A stretch of 64,000 nt of DNA. It comes from Cellulomonas sp. KRMCY2. GTDB taxonomy: Bacteria; Actinomycetota; Actinomycetes; Actinomycetales; Cellulomonadaceae. The notes beneath the pieces were generated by a model, which was not told the origin of the DNA, made no database searches, and saw only the letters and a program-made list of their open reading frames with translations. How positions within the stretch are numbered: position 1 is the stretch's first letter; each line of letters opens with the position of its first letter. The stretch spans positions 4,030,001-4,094,000 of the forward strand of contig NZ_JAGF01000001.1 in the NCBI RefSeq assembly GCF_000526515.1, given 5' to 3'. The position numbers and the translations under genes are program-made. Shown one piece after another: positions 24,013 to 34,712 of the stretch.

Positions 24013-25200
24013 TCAGCCCTGGTAGGGCGGAGGTGCCGGAGGTCCCTGGTCGGCCGGCCCGGGCTGCGGCGGCGCCGGAGGCGGCGGGCCCTGGGGCGAC
24101 GGCTCGTCCGCGTGCTGGCCGGCCTCGACGCGTGGGTCGAACCGGTGACCGCTCAGGGTCCCGGCGCTGGTCGCATCCGCCGTGGCCGCCTCCGACTGAC
24201 GACGAGCCTCGGCGAGCGCCTCCGACGGGTCGGTCAGCGTCGTCGGCGGGAGGTCGTCACCGAGCGGCGAGTCACCGGGCGCGCGCCACGTCACACCGTC
24301 GCCCACCCCGGGCTGCCCGCCGAAGCCCTTGCTGATCGCGCTGAGTGCCGCCGTGAACTCGGTCGGGATGAACCAGACCTTGTTCGACTGCGTCCGGGCG
24401 ACCTGCGGGAGCATCTGCAGGTACTGGTAGGCGAGCAGCTTCGGGTCGGCGTCGCCCCGGTGGATCGCGTCGAAGACCTGCAGGATCGCACGCGCCTCGC
24501 CCTCGGCGTTGAGGATGGCAGCCTGCGCGTTGCCCTCCGCCCGGAGGATCGCGGACTGCTTCTCGCCCTCGGCGGTCAGGATCGCGGACTGCTTGACGCC
24601 CTCGGCGGTCAGGATCGCGGCACGCCGGTCACGCTCGGCACGCATCTGCTGCTCCATCGAGCCCTGGATGGACTGCGGCGGGTCGATCGACTTGAGCTCG
24701 ACCCGGTTGACCCGCACGCCCCAGCGACCGGTCGCGTCGTCGAGCACGCCGCGCAGCTGCCCGTTGATCTGGTCCCGGCTGGTCAGCGTCTGCTCGAGGT
24801 CCATCGACCCCACGACGTTGCGCAGCGTGGTCACGGTGAGCTGCTCGATTCCGATGACGAAGTTGGCGATCTCGTAGACCGCGGACTTGGGGTTGGTGAC
24901 CTGGAAGTAGATGACGGTGTCGATGCTGACCACGAGGTTGTCGGAGGTGATCACCGGCTGCGGCGCGAACGAGATGACCTGCTCGCGCAGGTCGACCTTG
25001 CTGCGGACCCGGTCGACGAAGGGCACCAGCAGGTGCAGCCCGGCGTCGAGGGTGCGCGCAAAGCGACCGAGCCGCTCCACGAGCTGCGCCTCGGCCTGCG
25101 GCACGATCCGTACCGACCGGATGAGCGCGATGACGACGAACAGGATGACGAGGGCGAGAATCGCGTAGCCCGCGATCTCGCCAGGTGCCAGATCGTTCAC
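24013..25200 (-). CDS. SPFH/Band 7 membrane protein (paraslipin/QmcA type)
   Basis: Membrane-anchored stomatin-like scaffold, 395 residues. One N-terminal membrane segment (AGYAILALVILFVVIALI), the SPFH domain (VPQAEAQLVERLGRFARTL, VDLREQVISFAPQPVITSDN) and a long coiled coil built of near-repeats of A-I-L-x-A-E-G-x-K-Q-S at about 195-240. Then QYLQMLPQVARTQSNKVWFI, typical of the QmcA branch, and a disordered Pro/Gly-rich tail. Its start overlaps the NfeD gene stop by 4 bases; SPFH and NfeD proteins form a known operonic pair thought to act in membrane microdomains. Confidence 0.93.
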   Translation of the reverse strand: MNDLAPGEIAGYAILALVILFVVIALIRSVRIVPQAEAQLVERLGRFARTLDAGLHLLVPFVDRVRSKVDLREQVISFAPQPVITSDNLVVSIDTVIYFQVTNPKSAVYEIANFVIGIEQLTVTTLRNVVGSMDLEQTLTSRDQINGQLRGVLDDATGRWGVRVNRVELKSIDPPQSIQGSMEQQMRAERDRRAAILTAEGVKQSAILTAEGEKQSAILRAEGNAQAAILNAEGEARAILQVFDAIHRGDADPKLLAYQYLQMLPQVARTQSNKVWFIPTEFTAALSAISKGFGGQPGVGDGVTWRAPGDSPLGDDLPPTTLTDPSEALAEARRQSEAATADATSAGTLSGHRFDPRVEAGQHADEPSPQGPPPPAPPQPGPADQGPPAPPPYQG

Positions 25201-25700
25201 AGTGCTGTCTCCTCAGAGGTTCGGCCGTGCGGGTCCGGGCTGTTGCGGTGGGCCGCGTCGGGGTGTTCCTGAGCGTGCGCAGCCGTGACGACGGCGGTGG
25301 CACCGTCGATCCGGACGACCTGCACCTCCGCGCCCACGTCGATCACCTCGTCGTCCCTGGTGCGGGCCGTCCAGACCTCACCGGCGAGCTTGACCCGCCC
25401 GGCGCGCTCGGTGACCTGGGCGACGACGACGGCGGTCCGCCCGACGTGCGCTGCGGCGTTGGTCTCGACGAGCGGCACCCGGGTGCGCAGGTGGCGCAGC
25501 AGCCAGGGACGCAGCGTGAACAGGAGCAGCCCGGACGCGACCGCGAACCCGATGATCTGGACCCACACCGGCAGGCCGAGCGCGGCGAGCAGGGCCCCGA
25601 GGAGCGCACCCCCCGCAAACATGATCAGGACGAGGTCGACGGAGAGCATCTCGACCACCGCGAGCAGGAGGGCCGCGCCGACCCACCAGATCCAGGCCAT
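25197..25700 (-). CDS. NfeD-family membrane protein
   Basis: 167 residues of the short NfeD type (no protease domain). Membrane segments WWVGAALLLAVVEMLSVDLV, MFAGGALLGALLAALGLPVW and VQIIGFAVASGLLLFTLRPW are followed by a soluble OB-fold (HVGRTAVVVAQVTERAGRVK, then EVIDVGAEVQVVRIDGATAV). Known to work with SPFH proteins such as the one encoded immediately downstream. Starts ATG with GGAGG about 7 bases upstream. Confidence 0.92.
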   Translation of the reverse strand: MAWIWWVGAALLLAVVEMLSVDLVLIMFAGGALLGALLAALGLPVWVQIIGFAVASGLLLFTLRPWLLRHLRTRVPLVETNAAAHVGRTAVVVAQVTERAGRVKLAGEVWTARTRDDEVIDVGAEVQVVRIDGATAVVTAAHAQEHPDAAHRNSPDPHGRTSEETAL

Positions 25701-25756
25701 GCTGTCTCCCTCCGTCGGGCGTCAGCGCAATCCTAGTCGGCGGATGCAGCGGACCA

Positions 25757-25774
25757 CATGCTCGTTCGAGCATG
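25757..25774. other. Inverted repeat between ABC ATPase and nfeD
   Basis: CATGCTCG and CGAGCATG separated by TT: perfect 8-bp arms. It is 16 bp beyond the stop of the ABC ATPase gene and 57 bp ahead of nfeD, so it could be a terminator stem (no T run) or an operator. Confidence 0.5.
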
Positions 25775-25789
25775 AGATGGCCAGGGCCC

Positions 25790-26575
25790 TCACCGACCGG
25801 AGCGGGCGCTCCACCGGTCGCCGTGACGCTCGACCACGAGGTCCATGCCGAAGCACTCGGACAGGTTCTGCGCGGTCAGGACGGTGTCGAGCGGCCCGGC
25901 GGCATGGACCTGTCCGTCGCGCAGCAGCAGGACGTGCGTGAAGCCGACCGGGATCTCCTCGACGTGATGGGTCACCAGGACCAGGACCGGTGACCGCGGG
26001 TCGCGTGCGAGCTCGGTGAGCGCCGCGAGGAGCTCCTCACGCCCGCCGAGGTCCAGACCGGCCGCCGGCTCGTCGAGCAGCAGCAGCTCCGGGTCGGTCA
26101 TCAGCGCCCGAGCGATCTGGGTCCGCTTGCGCTCGCCCTCGCTCAGCGTGCCGAAGTGGCGTTCCGCCAGGTCACCGACCCCGAAGACCTCCAGCAGCGC
26201 CCGTGCGCGCTCGTGGTCCAGCGCCTCGTACTGCTCCCGCCACCGTCCGGTCATCCCGTAGGCGGCAGTCAGCACGACGTCGATCACGCTCTCGGAGCCG
26301 GCGATGCGGTCGGCGAGCGCCGCGGACGTGACACCGACCCGCGGGCGGAGCTCGAACAGGTCGACGGCGCCGAGCCTGTGCCCCAGGACGTAGGCGGTGC
26401 CGGAGCTCGGGTGCATCCGCGCCGAGGCGATCTGCAGCAGGGTCGTCTTGCCGGCGCCGTTGCGTCCCAGGAGGACCCATCGCTCACCCTCGGCGACGGT
26501 CCAGGACACCCGGTCGAGGATCGTCTTGGGCCCCCGCCGGATGCTCACGTCCTGAAAGTCCAGCACCACGTCCAT
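25790..26575 (-). CDS. ABC transporter ATP-binding protein (stand-alone)
   Basis: 261-residue ATPase of the YlmA/ModF-like soluble group, with no permease nearby. Walker A LLGRNGAGKTTLLQ, signature TLSEGERKRTQIARAL (S-E-G-E form), Walker B LLLLDEPAAGLD and H-loop VTHHVEEIP. The ending LSECFGMDLVVERHGDRWSA is typical of this group. ATG at 26573-26575 follows immediately on a 98-bp divergent gap with the gene on the plus strand. The role is unknown; such proteins occur widely in actinobacteria. Confidence 0.88.
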   Translation of the reverse strand: MDVVLDFQDVSIRRGPKTILDRVSWTVAEGERWVLLGRNGAGKTTLLQIASARMHPSSGTAYVLGHRLGAVDLFELRPRVGVTSAALADRIAGSESVIDVVLTAAYGMTGRWREQYEALDHERARALLEVFGVGDLAERHFGTLSEGERKRTQIARALMTDPELLLLDEPAAGLDLGGREELLAALTELARDPRSPVLVLVTHHVEEIPVGFTHVLLLRDGQVHAAGPLDTVLTAQNLSECFGMDLVVERHGDRWSARSGR

Positions 26576-26673
26576 GTGTCCAGACCCTAACCTGCGGAGC
26601 ACCGCCCCCGGCGCACCACCGGCAGCGTGCCGCGCTCGTCCCCACGACGCCCGGGGCGTCGTAGGTTGGTCGG

Positions 26674-27492
26674 GTGGACGACCAGGACGGCTTGCTCGCG
26701 CTGCCGCGGTCGGTGCTGCTCGCCCTGTGGCTGCAGGGCGTCGGCGCCGGGCCGGTCCAGCGAGCGGTGGACGCGGTCCAGGGCGAGGACGAGCCCCACG
26801 CCGTGGTCGGTGTGCCCGACGTCGCACCGGACGGCGGCTCGCTCGACCAGCTGATCGCGGCGTGGGCCGGCGGCCCCCGGCAGGCTGCGGCGCTGCTGCC
26901 CGTCCCGGGCGACGCGAGCGGTCTGCCGCCCGAGGTGGCCGAGCCGGCGGTCGATGCCGGCGAGTGCGTCCTGGTGCACACGGCGGACGGCGCCTGGGCT
27001 GCCGTGCCGGACGTCGTGGAGTTCGGCAGCGTCAACGACGTCGGCCACCTGGTGACGTGGCGGGTCCACCCGGTCCCGGACTGGCGCCACCGGTTGCCCG
27101 GGCTGGTCGGCAGCCTCAGCGAGGCCGAGCAGTCTCTGCGGCATGCGCTGCTGGGTGCGACCGAGGCACTGGCGAACCTCGACATCGCCCGATGGCGCCC
27201 TGACGCGGCGGCCGCCATCGTGGCGCTGCGCTCGGGCGCCGACCCGCGCTGGCCGTTGCCGGCAGGCCTGGCACCGCGGGCGGTCCGGGTGCTCGCCGAT
27301 GCCGTGCGTCTGCGGACGATCGTCGCGCTGGCCACGGCGGACGACGGCGGCGCGGTCAACCTCTGGCAGGCCGACCAGCGCACCGCCGCGCTGCGGCACA
27401 TCGACCATGCGGCCCGGCGCGCGGTCGCGGCCGCGACCCTGGCCGCCGGTCCGTCGGGTCAGACCGGCCCGTCGGTACAGACCGGCTCGTGA
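26674..27492 (+). CDS. Conserved actinobacterial hypothetical protein
   Basis: 272 residues, no signal or membrane segment. It starts VDDQDGLLALPRSVLLALWL from a GTG; the middle has a beta-rich stretch (PDVVEFGSVNDVGHLVTWRV) and a helical second half (LRHALLGATEALANLDIARW, LADAVRLRTIVALATADDGG). Similar sequences are common beside ABC ATPase and glycogen genes in Micrococcales, as far as I can recall, but no activity is known. The tail is Gly/Ser/Thr/Gln-rich (two GP.-QTG units). The stop lies 2 bp from the glycogen gene on the other strand, so the two converge. Confidence 0.75.
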   Translation: MDDQDGLLALPRSVLLALWLQGVGAGPVQRAVDAVQGEDEPHAVVGVPDVAPDGGSLDQLIAAWAGGPRQAAALLPVPGDASGLPPEVAEPAVDAGECVLVHTADGAWAAVPDVVEFGSVNDVGHLVTWRVHPVPDWRHRLPGLVGSLSEAEQSLRHALLGATEALANLDIARWRPDAAAAIVALRSGADPRWPLPAGLAPRAVRVLADAVRLRTIVALATADDGGAVNLWQADQRTAALRHIDHAARRAVAAATLAAGPSGQTGPSVQTGS

Positions 27493-27493
27493 G

Positions 27494-28699
27494 TCAGGCC
27501 AGCACCGAGCGGTAGAGCTCGAGGGTGCGCTCCGCGATCGCGTCCCAGGCGAAGTGGTCCTCGACGCGACGGCGGGAGGCCAGGCCCATGGTCGCGGCGC
27601 GGACCGGGTCGGTGGCGAGGCTCGCGAGCGCGGCGGCCAGGTCGGCGACGAAGCGGTCCGGGTCCACCGGTGTGCCGGTGCCGTCCTGCAGCTGATCGAT
27701 CGGGACGAGCAGGCCGGTCACGCCGTCGTCGACCACCTCGGGGATGCCGCCGGTCGCGGTACCGACGACGGGCAGGCCGCACGCCATGGCCTCGAGGTTG
27801 ACGATGCCGAGCGGCTCGTAGACCGACGGGCAGGCGAACACGGTGCACGACGAGAGCACAGCGACGAGGTCCGGGCGCGGCAGCATCTGCTCGATCCACA
27901 CGACGCCGTCGCGCTGGTGGCGCAGGTCGGCGACCAGGCCGGTGACCTCGGCGGCGATCTCGGGGGTGTCCGGTGCACCGGCGCACAGGACGAGCTGGAC
28001 GTCCGGCGGCAACGCCTCGGCCGCCCGCAGCAGGTAGGGCAACCCCTTCTGGCGGGTGATCCGCCCGACGAAGACCACGGCCGGGCGGTCGGGGTCGATG
28101 CCGAGACCGCGTGCCACCTCGTGGGCACGTGCGACGGCCTCGTCGCCCTCGGGCCGGCGCCAGCCCTGCAGGTCGATCCCGTTGTGGACCACGTGCACGC
28201 GCGCCGGGTCGATCGTCGGATAGCTCCGCAGGATGTCCGCCCGCATGCCTGCGCTGACCGCGATGATGGCCGCAGCGTGCTCGTACGACGTCCGCTCCGA
28301 CCACCCCGAGAGCGCGTAGCCACCACCCAGCTGTTCGGCCTTCCACGGCCGCAACGGTTCGAGACTGTGCGCACTGACCACGTGCGGGATGCCGTACAGC
28401 AGGCTCGCGACGTGGCCGGCCAGGTTCGCGTACCAGGTGTGCGAGTGCACCAGGTCGGCGCCCTCGACATCGGCAGCCATCAGCAGGTCCACGCCGAACG
28501 TGCGCAGCGCGGGGTTGCGCTCCGCCAGCGAGGCGGGCACGTCGTACCCGGTGACGCCGGGCTCCGACCGCGCGCCGTCGAAGCACCGCACGCGGACATC
28601 GACGTGTCGGCGCAGCACAGCGCTCAGCTCGGCTACGTGTACCCCGGCCCCGCCGTACACGTGCGGCGGGTACTCCCTGGTCAACAGATCGACGCGCAC
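27494..28699 (-). CDS. glgA: Glycogen/alpha-glucan GT4 glucosyltransferase (GlgA/GlgM)
   Basis: 401-residue GT4 glycosyltransferase. It opens [20 protein letters not shown] with the Gly-rich donor loop ([11 protein letters not shown]), has [31 protein letters not shown] and the C-terminal donor site [20 protein letters not shown]. Proteins of this length and sequence type in actinobacteria were annotated GlgA, but the Mycobacterium tuberculosis relative (Rv1212c, GlgM) makes alpha-maltose-1-phosphate from ADP-glucose. ADP-glucose would come from the divergent glgC. Cytosolic. The 71-bp divergent gap contains a 14-bp palindrome. Confidence 0.9.
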   Translation of the reverse strand: MRVDLLTREYPPHVYGGAGVHVAELSAVLRRHVDVRVRCFDGARSEPGVTGYDVPASLAERNPALRTFGVDLLMAADVEGADLVHSHTWYANLAGHVASLLYGIPHVVSAHSLEPLRPWKAEQLGGGYALSGWSERTSYEHAAAIIAVSAGMRADILRSYPTIDPARVHVVHNGIDLQGWRRPEGDEAVARAHEVARGLGIDPDRPAVVFVGRITRQKGLPYLLRAAEALPPDVQLVLCAGAPDTPEIAAEVTGLVADLRHQRDGVVWIEQMLPRPDLVAVLSSCTVFACPSVYEPLGIVNLEAMACGLPVVGTATGGIPEVVDDGVTGLLVPIDQLQDGTGTPVDPDRFVADLAAALASLATDPVRAATMGLASRRRVEDHFAWDAIAERTLELYRSVLA

Positions 28700-28706
28700 A
28701 GCGACA

Positions 28707-28720
28707 CGCTAGCGCTAGCG
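28707..28720. promoter_or_regulatory. Palindrome in glgA/glgC divergent gap
   Basis: CGCTAGCGCTAGCG is a perfect 14-bp palindrome 8 bp upstream of the glgA start and 50 bp upstream of glgC. Its position suits a shared operator, but no regulator is known to match. Confidence 0.4.
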
Positions 28721-28770
28721 GGACGGGAACGGGTGGCCGTGCAGGGCTCGACGGCCCTAGGGTCAGAGGC

Positions 28771-30012
28771 ATGGCTACGCCGCGCGTCCTGGCAATCGTC
28801 CTCGCTGGTGGCGAGGGCAAGCGACTGATGCCCTTGACCACGGACCGGGCCAAACCCGCCGTCCCGTTCGGCGGGATGTACCGCCTGGTCGACTTCGCGC
28901 TGTCGAACCTCGTGAACTCGAGCTACCTCAAGGTCATCGTCCTGACCCAGTACAAGTCGCACAGCCTCGACCGGCACGTCGCCAAGACGTGGCGCATGTC
29001 GGCCCTGCTGGGCAACTACGTCGCCCCCGTGCCTGCGCAGCAGCGGGTCGGCAAGCACTGGTACCTGGGCAGCGCGGACGCCATCTTCCAGTGCCTGAAC
29101 ATCATCGGTGACGAGCGGCCGGACGTGGTCGTGGTGGTCGGTGCCGACCACGTGTACCGGATGGACTTCGAGCAGATGGTCGAGGCCCACCTCGAGTCCG
29201 GGGCCGAGCTCACCGTCGCCGGCATCCGCCAGCCGATCGCGATGGCCGGCGAGTTCGGTGTCATCGAGACCTCCGCGGCGGACCCGACGCGCATCGCCGC
29301 CTTCCGCGAGAAGCCGTCCGACCCGATCGGCCTGTCCGACTCGCCGATGGAGATCCTCGCGTCGATGGGCAACTACGTCGCCCATGCCGACGCCCTCGTC
29401 GACGCGGTGACCCGGGACGCCGAGAACCCCACGTCCCGCCACGACATGGGCGGCGACATCGTCCCGTACTTCGTCGACAAGGGGGCGGCGGGGGTCTACG
29501 ACTTCATCCGCAACGACGTCGCCGGCTCCACCGACCGCGACCGCGACTACTGGCGCGACGTCGGGACGCTCGACTCGTACTACGACGCCAACCAGGACCT
29601 GATCTCGGTCAACCCGATCTTCAACCTCTACAACACCGACTGGCCGGTGTTCAGCGGCTACGCAGGGCTCCCGCCGGCGAAGTTCGTGCACGCCGGCCCG
29701 GGTCGGCTCGGCCACGCGTCCGACTCGCTCGTCTCCCCCGGGGTCATCGTCTCGGGTGCGACGGTCTCCGGATCGGTGCTCTCGCCGGGCGTGTACCTGC
29801 GCTCCTGGTCGTCGGTCAGTGACTCCGTGATCCTCGACGACACCGAGGTCGGGCGCCACGCCCAGGTCCATCGGGCGATCATCGACAAGAACGTCGTCAT
29901 CGAGGAGCGCGCGCGGGTCGGCCTCGACCCGGAGCAGGACCGGGCGCGAGGGTTCACCGTCACCGAGTCCGGCATCACCGTCGTGCCCAAGGGCACCGTC
30001 GTCACGGCCTGA
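28771..30012 (+). CDS. glgC: Glucose-1-phosphate adenylyltransferase
   Basis: Makes ADP-glucose from glucose-1-phosphate and ATP, the committed step to glycogen. 413 residues, the normal bacterial length. N-terminal nucleotidyltransferase with the pyrophosphorylase motif [20 protein letters not shown], the substrate-binding [11 protein letters not shown] and [20 protein letters not shown] and FREKPSDP; then a left-handed beta-helix C-terminus ([20 protein letters not shown]). It diverges from glgA/glgM, and is followed by serB 54 bp later. Confidence 0.97.
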   Translation: MATPRVLAIVLAGGEGKRLMPLTTDRAKPAVPFGGMYRLVDFALSNLVNSSYLKVIVLTQYKSHSLDRHVAKTWRMSALLGNYVAPVPAQQRVGKHWYLGSADAIFQCLNIIGDERPDVVVVVGADHVYRMDFEQMVEAHLESGAELTVAGIRQPIAMAGEFGVIETSAADPTRIAAFREKPSDPIGLSDSPMEILASMGNYVAHADALVDAVTRDAENPTSRHDMGGDIVPYFVDKGAAGVYDFIRNDVAGSTDRDRDYWRDVGTLDSYYDANQDLISVNPIFNLYNTDWPVFSGYAGLPPAKFVHAGPGRLGHASDSLVSPGVIVSGATVSGSVLSPGVYLRSWSSVSDSVILDDTEVGRHAQVHRAIIDKNVVIEERARVGLDPEQDRARGFTVTESGITVVPKGTVVTA

Positions 30013-30066
30013 GCCGGCCGTGGGATGCCCGGCCGCTGGGACGCAGCCCGGCGCTACCCTGCAGCC

Positions 30067-30768
30067 GTGAGCGACCCCGTGACGCCGACCGAGCCTCCGA
30101 GACGCCGCCTCGTGGTCATGGATGTCGACTCCACCGTGATCACCGGCGAGGTCATCGAGATGCTCGCGGCACATGCGGGTGCGCGCGCGGAGGTCGCCGC
30201 GATCACCGACCGGGCGATGCGCGGCGAGATCGACTTCGCGCAGTCCCTGCACGAGCGGGTCGCGGCGCTCGCCGGGTTGCCGGTCGGCGTGCTCGAGGCG
30301 GTCCGCGCGGAGCTCGTCCTGACCCCGGGCGCCGAGCGGCTGATCAGCGAGCTGCACCGGCGGGGCTGGCCGGTCGGGCTCGTGTCCGGCGGGTTCATCG
30401 AGGTCGTCGGGCCCCTGGCCGAGGAACTCGGCATCGCCTTCGTCCGCGCGAACAGCCTCGAGGTGATCGACGGCGCGCTGACCGGCCGGGTGACGGGTCC
30501 CGTCATCGACCGCGCGGCCAAGGCCGCGGCCCTGCGCGAGTTCGCCGCGCTGCAGGGCGTGCCGCTCCAGGACACGGTCGCGATCGGCGACGGCGCCAAC
30601 GACCTCGAGATGCTCGCCGTGGCGGGCCTCGGCATCGCCTACAACGCCAAACCGCTCGTCTGTGACCAGGCGGACGTGGCGATCCTCGACGCGCCCCTCG
30701 ACGCGGTGCTCGCGGTCCTCGGCCTCGACAGCCTCGACGCACCCGGCGGGGGCCCGGTCGACGGCTGA
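30067..30768 (+). CDS. serB: Phosphoserine phosphatase
   Basis: HAD-superfamily enzyme that removes phosphate from phosphoserine in the last step of serine synthesis. 233 residues without the N-terminal ACT domain of longer SerB proteins. Motif I is VVMDVDSTVITGEVIEMLA (nucleophile and acid Asp, then the SerB-specific E-x-I-E); motif II VGLVSGGF; motif III with Lys near RAAKAAALREFA; motif IV GDGANDLEMLAVAGLGIAYN. GTG at 30067 is chosen because it precedes the conserved core by 15 residues; longer frames overlap the glgC end. It converges with the GH105-like gene. Confidence 0.93.
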   Translation: MSDPVTPTEPPRRRLVVMDVDSTVITGEVIEMLAAHAGARAEVAAITDRAMRGEIDFAQSLHERVAALAGLPVGVLEAVRAELVLTPGAERLISELHRRGWPVGLVSGGFIEVVGPLAEELGIAFVRANSLEVIDGALTGRVTGPVIDRAAKAAALREFAALQGVPLQDTVAIGDGANDLEMLAVAGLGIAYNAKPLVCDQADVAILDAPLDAVLAVLGLDSLDAPGGGPVDG

Positions 30769-30773
30769 GCGCC

Positions 30774-31745
30774 TCAGCGGTCGTCGGCGGCCGCTGCGAG
30801 CAGGAAGAACGCCTGCGCCTCGGCCGAGCGGCCCGCACGGTCGAAGTGCGGCGAGCCGGCCACCGGACGGACGAAGCCGTCCGGGTCGACGCCGCGCGCC
30901 GCGGCCGCACGAAGGTCCTGGCCGACGACGGCCAGGTCCTGCGGCAGCCACCTGTCGGCCACCCCGGTCAGGACGGCATAGGCGAGCATCTGCGCCAGGT
31001 TCGCCTCGACGAAGGTCGTCGGGTCGTCGACGACGTCGTGGAACAGGCCGTCGGCCCGTCGGTGGGCCAGGCACGCGTCGATGACGACCCGGGCCTGCGT
31101 GGCCAGGGCCGTGCGGTGCGGCTGCGCCGCGGTCTCCCGCCAGGCCCGCGCCAGACCGGCGGCCACCCATCCGTTGCCCGTCCCCCAGTGCTGCGGCGCG
31201 ACGAGCACGCCGCTCGGCTCGTCCCACCGCGCGGCATACAGACCGGAACCGTCCTGCAGACGTCGCCGGTGCCCGTCGAGCTGGGCCATGGCCGCTGCCG
31301 GGCGGCCGAGTCGGAACAGCGCGGGCACGAGCATGTAGACCGAGTCGGTCCACATCTGCTCGTTCCCGGTCAGGTGGAAGAGCGTGCCGTCCGCGGCCCG
31401 GGGGCAACCGCGCTCGAACCAGCGGAGCTGCCGGCTCAGGCCGTCGCGCAGCCGCTCGTCGCCGGTCGTCCGCCACGCCGTCTCGACCACCTCGACGAGG
31501 GCACCGCAGTTGACCAGCCCGCCGCCGTCGACCTCACCGAGGCGACCGTCGACGTCCTGCCGCACCACGGCGTCGTCGGCGATCACCCGGACCAGGTCGT
31601 CGCGGCCGAGATCGAGGGCTGCGTGCCCGGCGACACCCTGCTCCCAGGACAGCCGCTGGAGTGCCAGCAGCGTCGTGAGGACCGCTGTCACCTGGTCCGT
31701 GCCGCCGGCCCGCGGGGGCGTGGCGCCGGGCGCCGGCTCGATCAT
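30774..31745 (-). CDS. GH88/GH105-like glycoside hydrolase
   Basis: 323 residues of the (alpha/alpha)6-barrel family that includes unsaturated rhamnogalacturonyl hydrolases (YteR/YesR). Seen are the family segment NEQMWTDSVYMLVPALFRLG, the start of the barrel LQRLSWEQGVAGHAALDLG, the later PQHWGTGNGWVAAGLARAWR and a C-terminal PHFDRAGRSAEAQAFFLLA. No signal peptide is visible, so it would act in the cytosol on imported sugar fragments. It overlaps the sixA stop region by 4 bases. Substrate unknown; no other pectin genes are near. Confidence 0.85.
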   Translation of the reverse strand: MIEPAPGATPPRAGGTDQVTAVLTTLLALQRLSWEQGVAGHAALDLGRDDLVRVIADDAVVRQDVDGRLGEVDGGGLVNCGALVEVVETAWRTTGDERLRDGLSRQLRWFERGCPRAADGTLFHLTGNEQMWTDSVYMLVPALFRLGRPAAAMAQLDGHRRRLQDGSGLYAARWDEPSGVLVAPQHWGTGNGWVAAGLARAWRETAAQPHRTALATQARVVIDACLAHRRADGLFHDVVDDPTTFVEANLAQMLAYAVLTGVADRWLPQDLAVVGQDLRAAAARGVDPDGFVRPVAGSPHFDRAGRSAEAQAFFLLAAAADDR

Positions 31746-32278
31746 CGTGGCGGTCGGACGACGTCCAGCAAGGTCGCCGTGCCCCGGGCCAGCCCCGTCC
31801 ACGTCTCGACGTCGAGCACGGCGAAGGCGCCGGTCGGTATCCCGGTCCGGACCTGCGCGAGGTGGACGCTGTCGCCGTCGGCGCGCGCCAGGAGCGCCGC
31901 CGTGCTCGACATCGTCGGCTCGTGACCGACGACCAGCAGTGTCGCGATCCGCTCGTCGAGCCCGCGTGCGAGCTCGATCAGGTCGTGCGGGCCCGCGTCG
32001 TAGACCCGGTCGGTCACCTCGACCTCGGCGGCCGGGACGTCTCCGAGCGCGGCGCGGACGAGCTCCCAGGTCTGCCGCGTGCGCACCGCTGAGGAGACCA
32101 GCACGTGCTCGGGCAGCAACCCGGAAGCGACCAGGCTGGCAGCCACGGCCGAGCACTGCCGCCGGCCGAGCAGCGCCAGTGGACGCAGGGCGTCCGGCAC
32201 GCCCCCGCTCGGCTCTGCCTTCGCGTGGCGCAGCAGGATCAGTCGACGGCCACCGGGCCGGGCGGCACCCGGCGTCAT
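31742..32278 (-). CDS. Histidine phosphatase family protein, SixA-like
   Basis: 178-residue phosphoglycerate-mutase-fold phosphatase. The catalytic RHG-type motif is LILLRHAKAEPSGG (R-H-A-K, as in SixA rather than R-H-G), and the second catalytic His lies in TLLVVGHEPTMSSTAAL. It also has SSAVRTRQTWELV. SixA removes phosphate from histidine phosphotransfer domains in Escherichia coli; in actinobacteria the substrate is open. Starts 1 bp after the fabI stop and overlaps the GH105-like start (ATGA), so all belong to one transcript from fabG. Confidence 0.88.
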   Translation of the reverse strand: MTPGAARPGGRRLILLRHAKAEPSGGVPDALRPLALLGRRQCSAVAASLVASGLLPEHVLVSSAVRTRQTWELVRAALGDVPAAEVEVTDRVYDAGPHDLIELARGLDERIATLLVVGHEPTMSSTAALLARADGDSVHLAQVRTGIPTGAFAVLDVETWTGLARGTATLLDVVRPPR

Positions 32279-32279
32279 G

Positions 32280-33047
32280 TCACAGTCCCATCGCGTGGAA
32301 TCCGCCGTCCACGTGCACGATCTCGCCGGTCGTGGCGGGGAACCAGTCGGACAGCAGCGCCGCGACGGCCCGGGCCGTAGGCTCCGGGTCGGATGCGTCC
32401 CAGCCGAGCGGCGACCGCTTCGGCCAGCCCTCGTCCAGCGCCTGGAAGCCAGGGATCGACTTGGCTGCCGTGGTCTTGACCGGCCCGGCCGCGACCAGGT
32501 TCACCCGGATGCCCTCCGGGCCGAGGTCACGGGCGAGGTAGCGCGAGGTGGCCTCGAACGCAGCCTTGGCCACACCCATCCAGTCGTAGACGGGCCAGGC
32601 GTACCGGGCGTCGAAGGTCAGCCCGACGATCGAGGACCCGCGACCGAGCAGGGGGTGCGCGGCGACGGCGAGCGCCTTGAGCGAGTACGCCGAGACGTGC
32701 AGGGCGGTCGCGACGTCGTCCCACTGGCCGGTCAGGAAGTTCCCGCCCATGACGGACTGGGGCGCGAACCCGATCGAGTGCACGACGCCGTCCAGGTGGT
32801 CGACGTGCTCGCGGACCCGGTCGGCCAGCGCGTCGAGGTCCTCGGTCGAGGTCGCGTCGAGCTGGACGACCGGCGCGGCTGCCGGCAGCCGCTTGGCGAT
32901 CGTCTCGGTCAGGCGCAGCTGACGACCGAAGGAGGTCAGCACGACCTCGGCGCCCTCCTGCTGAGCCAGCCGTGCCACGTGGAAGGCGATCGAGCTGTCC
33001 ATCAGGACACCCGTGATCAAGAGCTTCTTGCCGTCGAGCAGACCCAT
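32280..33047 (-). CDS. fabI: Enoyl-ACP reductase (NADH), InhA/FabI type
   Basis: Last reductive step of each fatty-acid elongation round (FAS II). 255 residues of the short-chain dehydrogenase fold. N-terminal KKLLITGVLMDSSIAFHVAR (nucleotide loop of the FabI/InhA class), IGFAPQSVMGGNF, active-site Tyr and Lys in YAWPVYDWMGVAKAAFEATS (Tyr-x6-Lys), and the C-terminal FPATTGEIVHVDGGFHAMGL. The sequence resembles mycobacterial InhA, the isoniazid target. It follows fabG by 85 bp, the same order as mabA-inhA in mycobacteria. Confidence 0.95.
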   Translation of the reverse strand: MGLLDGKKLLITGVLMDSSIAFHVARLAQQEGAEVVLTSFGRQLRLTETIAKRLPAAAPVVQLDATSTEDLDALADRVREHVDHLDGVVHSIGFAPQSVMGGNFLTGQWDDVATALHVSAYSLKALAVAAHPLLGRGSSIVGLTFDARYAWPVYDWMGVAKAAFEATSRYLARDLGPEGIRVNLVAAGPVKTTAAKSIPGFQALDEGWPKRSPLGWDASDPEPTARAVAALLSDWFPATTGEIVHVDGGFHAMGL

Positions 33048-33132
33048 GGACGTCGCTTCCCTTCGCGGATGCTTCTGGCTGGTGCCGGTGAGCGTGGTGC
33101 TTGTCAGGTGCAGGTGGAACGCAGGCGCGGCG

Positions 33133-34441
<1,309 letters not shown>

Positions 34442-34445
<4 letters not shown>

Positions 34446-34681
34446 TCAGCGACGACCTGCACGACGACGCCCCGGACGATCTGATGTGCAGTGCGCGCGG
34501 ATGCCGCACCTCGGCCGCATGGGGACTGCGCTGGAACAACCCGACGCTGCACGCACCCGATCGCCGCAAGGTGTGGCTGGCGTGCTCCGAGCACCGGGCG
34601 CACCTCGAGCAGTACCTCGGCGCGCGCGGGTTCCACCGGGACACCGTCGCGGTCGGCGACCTCGAGCCGACCGACGGCTGA
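34442..34681 (+). CDS. Small conserved Cys/His protein
   Basis: 79 residues, GTG start overlapping the DUF3099 stop by 4 bases. Conserved-looking core: LMCSARGCRTSAAWGLRWNN, then LHAPDRRKVWLACSEHRAHL. Cys-x4-Cys with a later Cys-x2-His could bind one metal ion. It is a well-known actinobacterial neighbour of SURF1 genes, to my recollection, without assigned function. Encoded between DUF3099 and SURF1 in the same transcript, so a link to cytochrome oxidase assembly is plausible. Confidence 0.85.
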
Positions 34682-34712
34682 CGACCGCTCACCGACGACC
34701 GACGGACTGACG

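Noticed and set aside
25757-25774. Second LexA box
   Set aside because: The palindrome CATGCTCG-TT-CGAGCATG lacks the CGAAC/GTTCG halves in the right spacing; a structural or other operator role is more likely.
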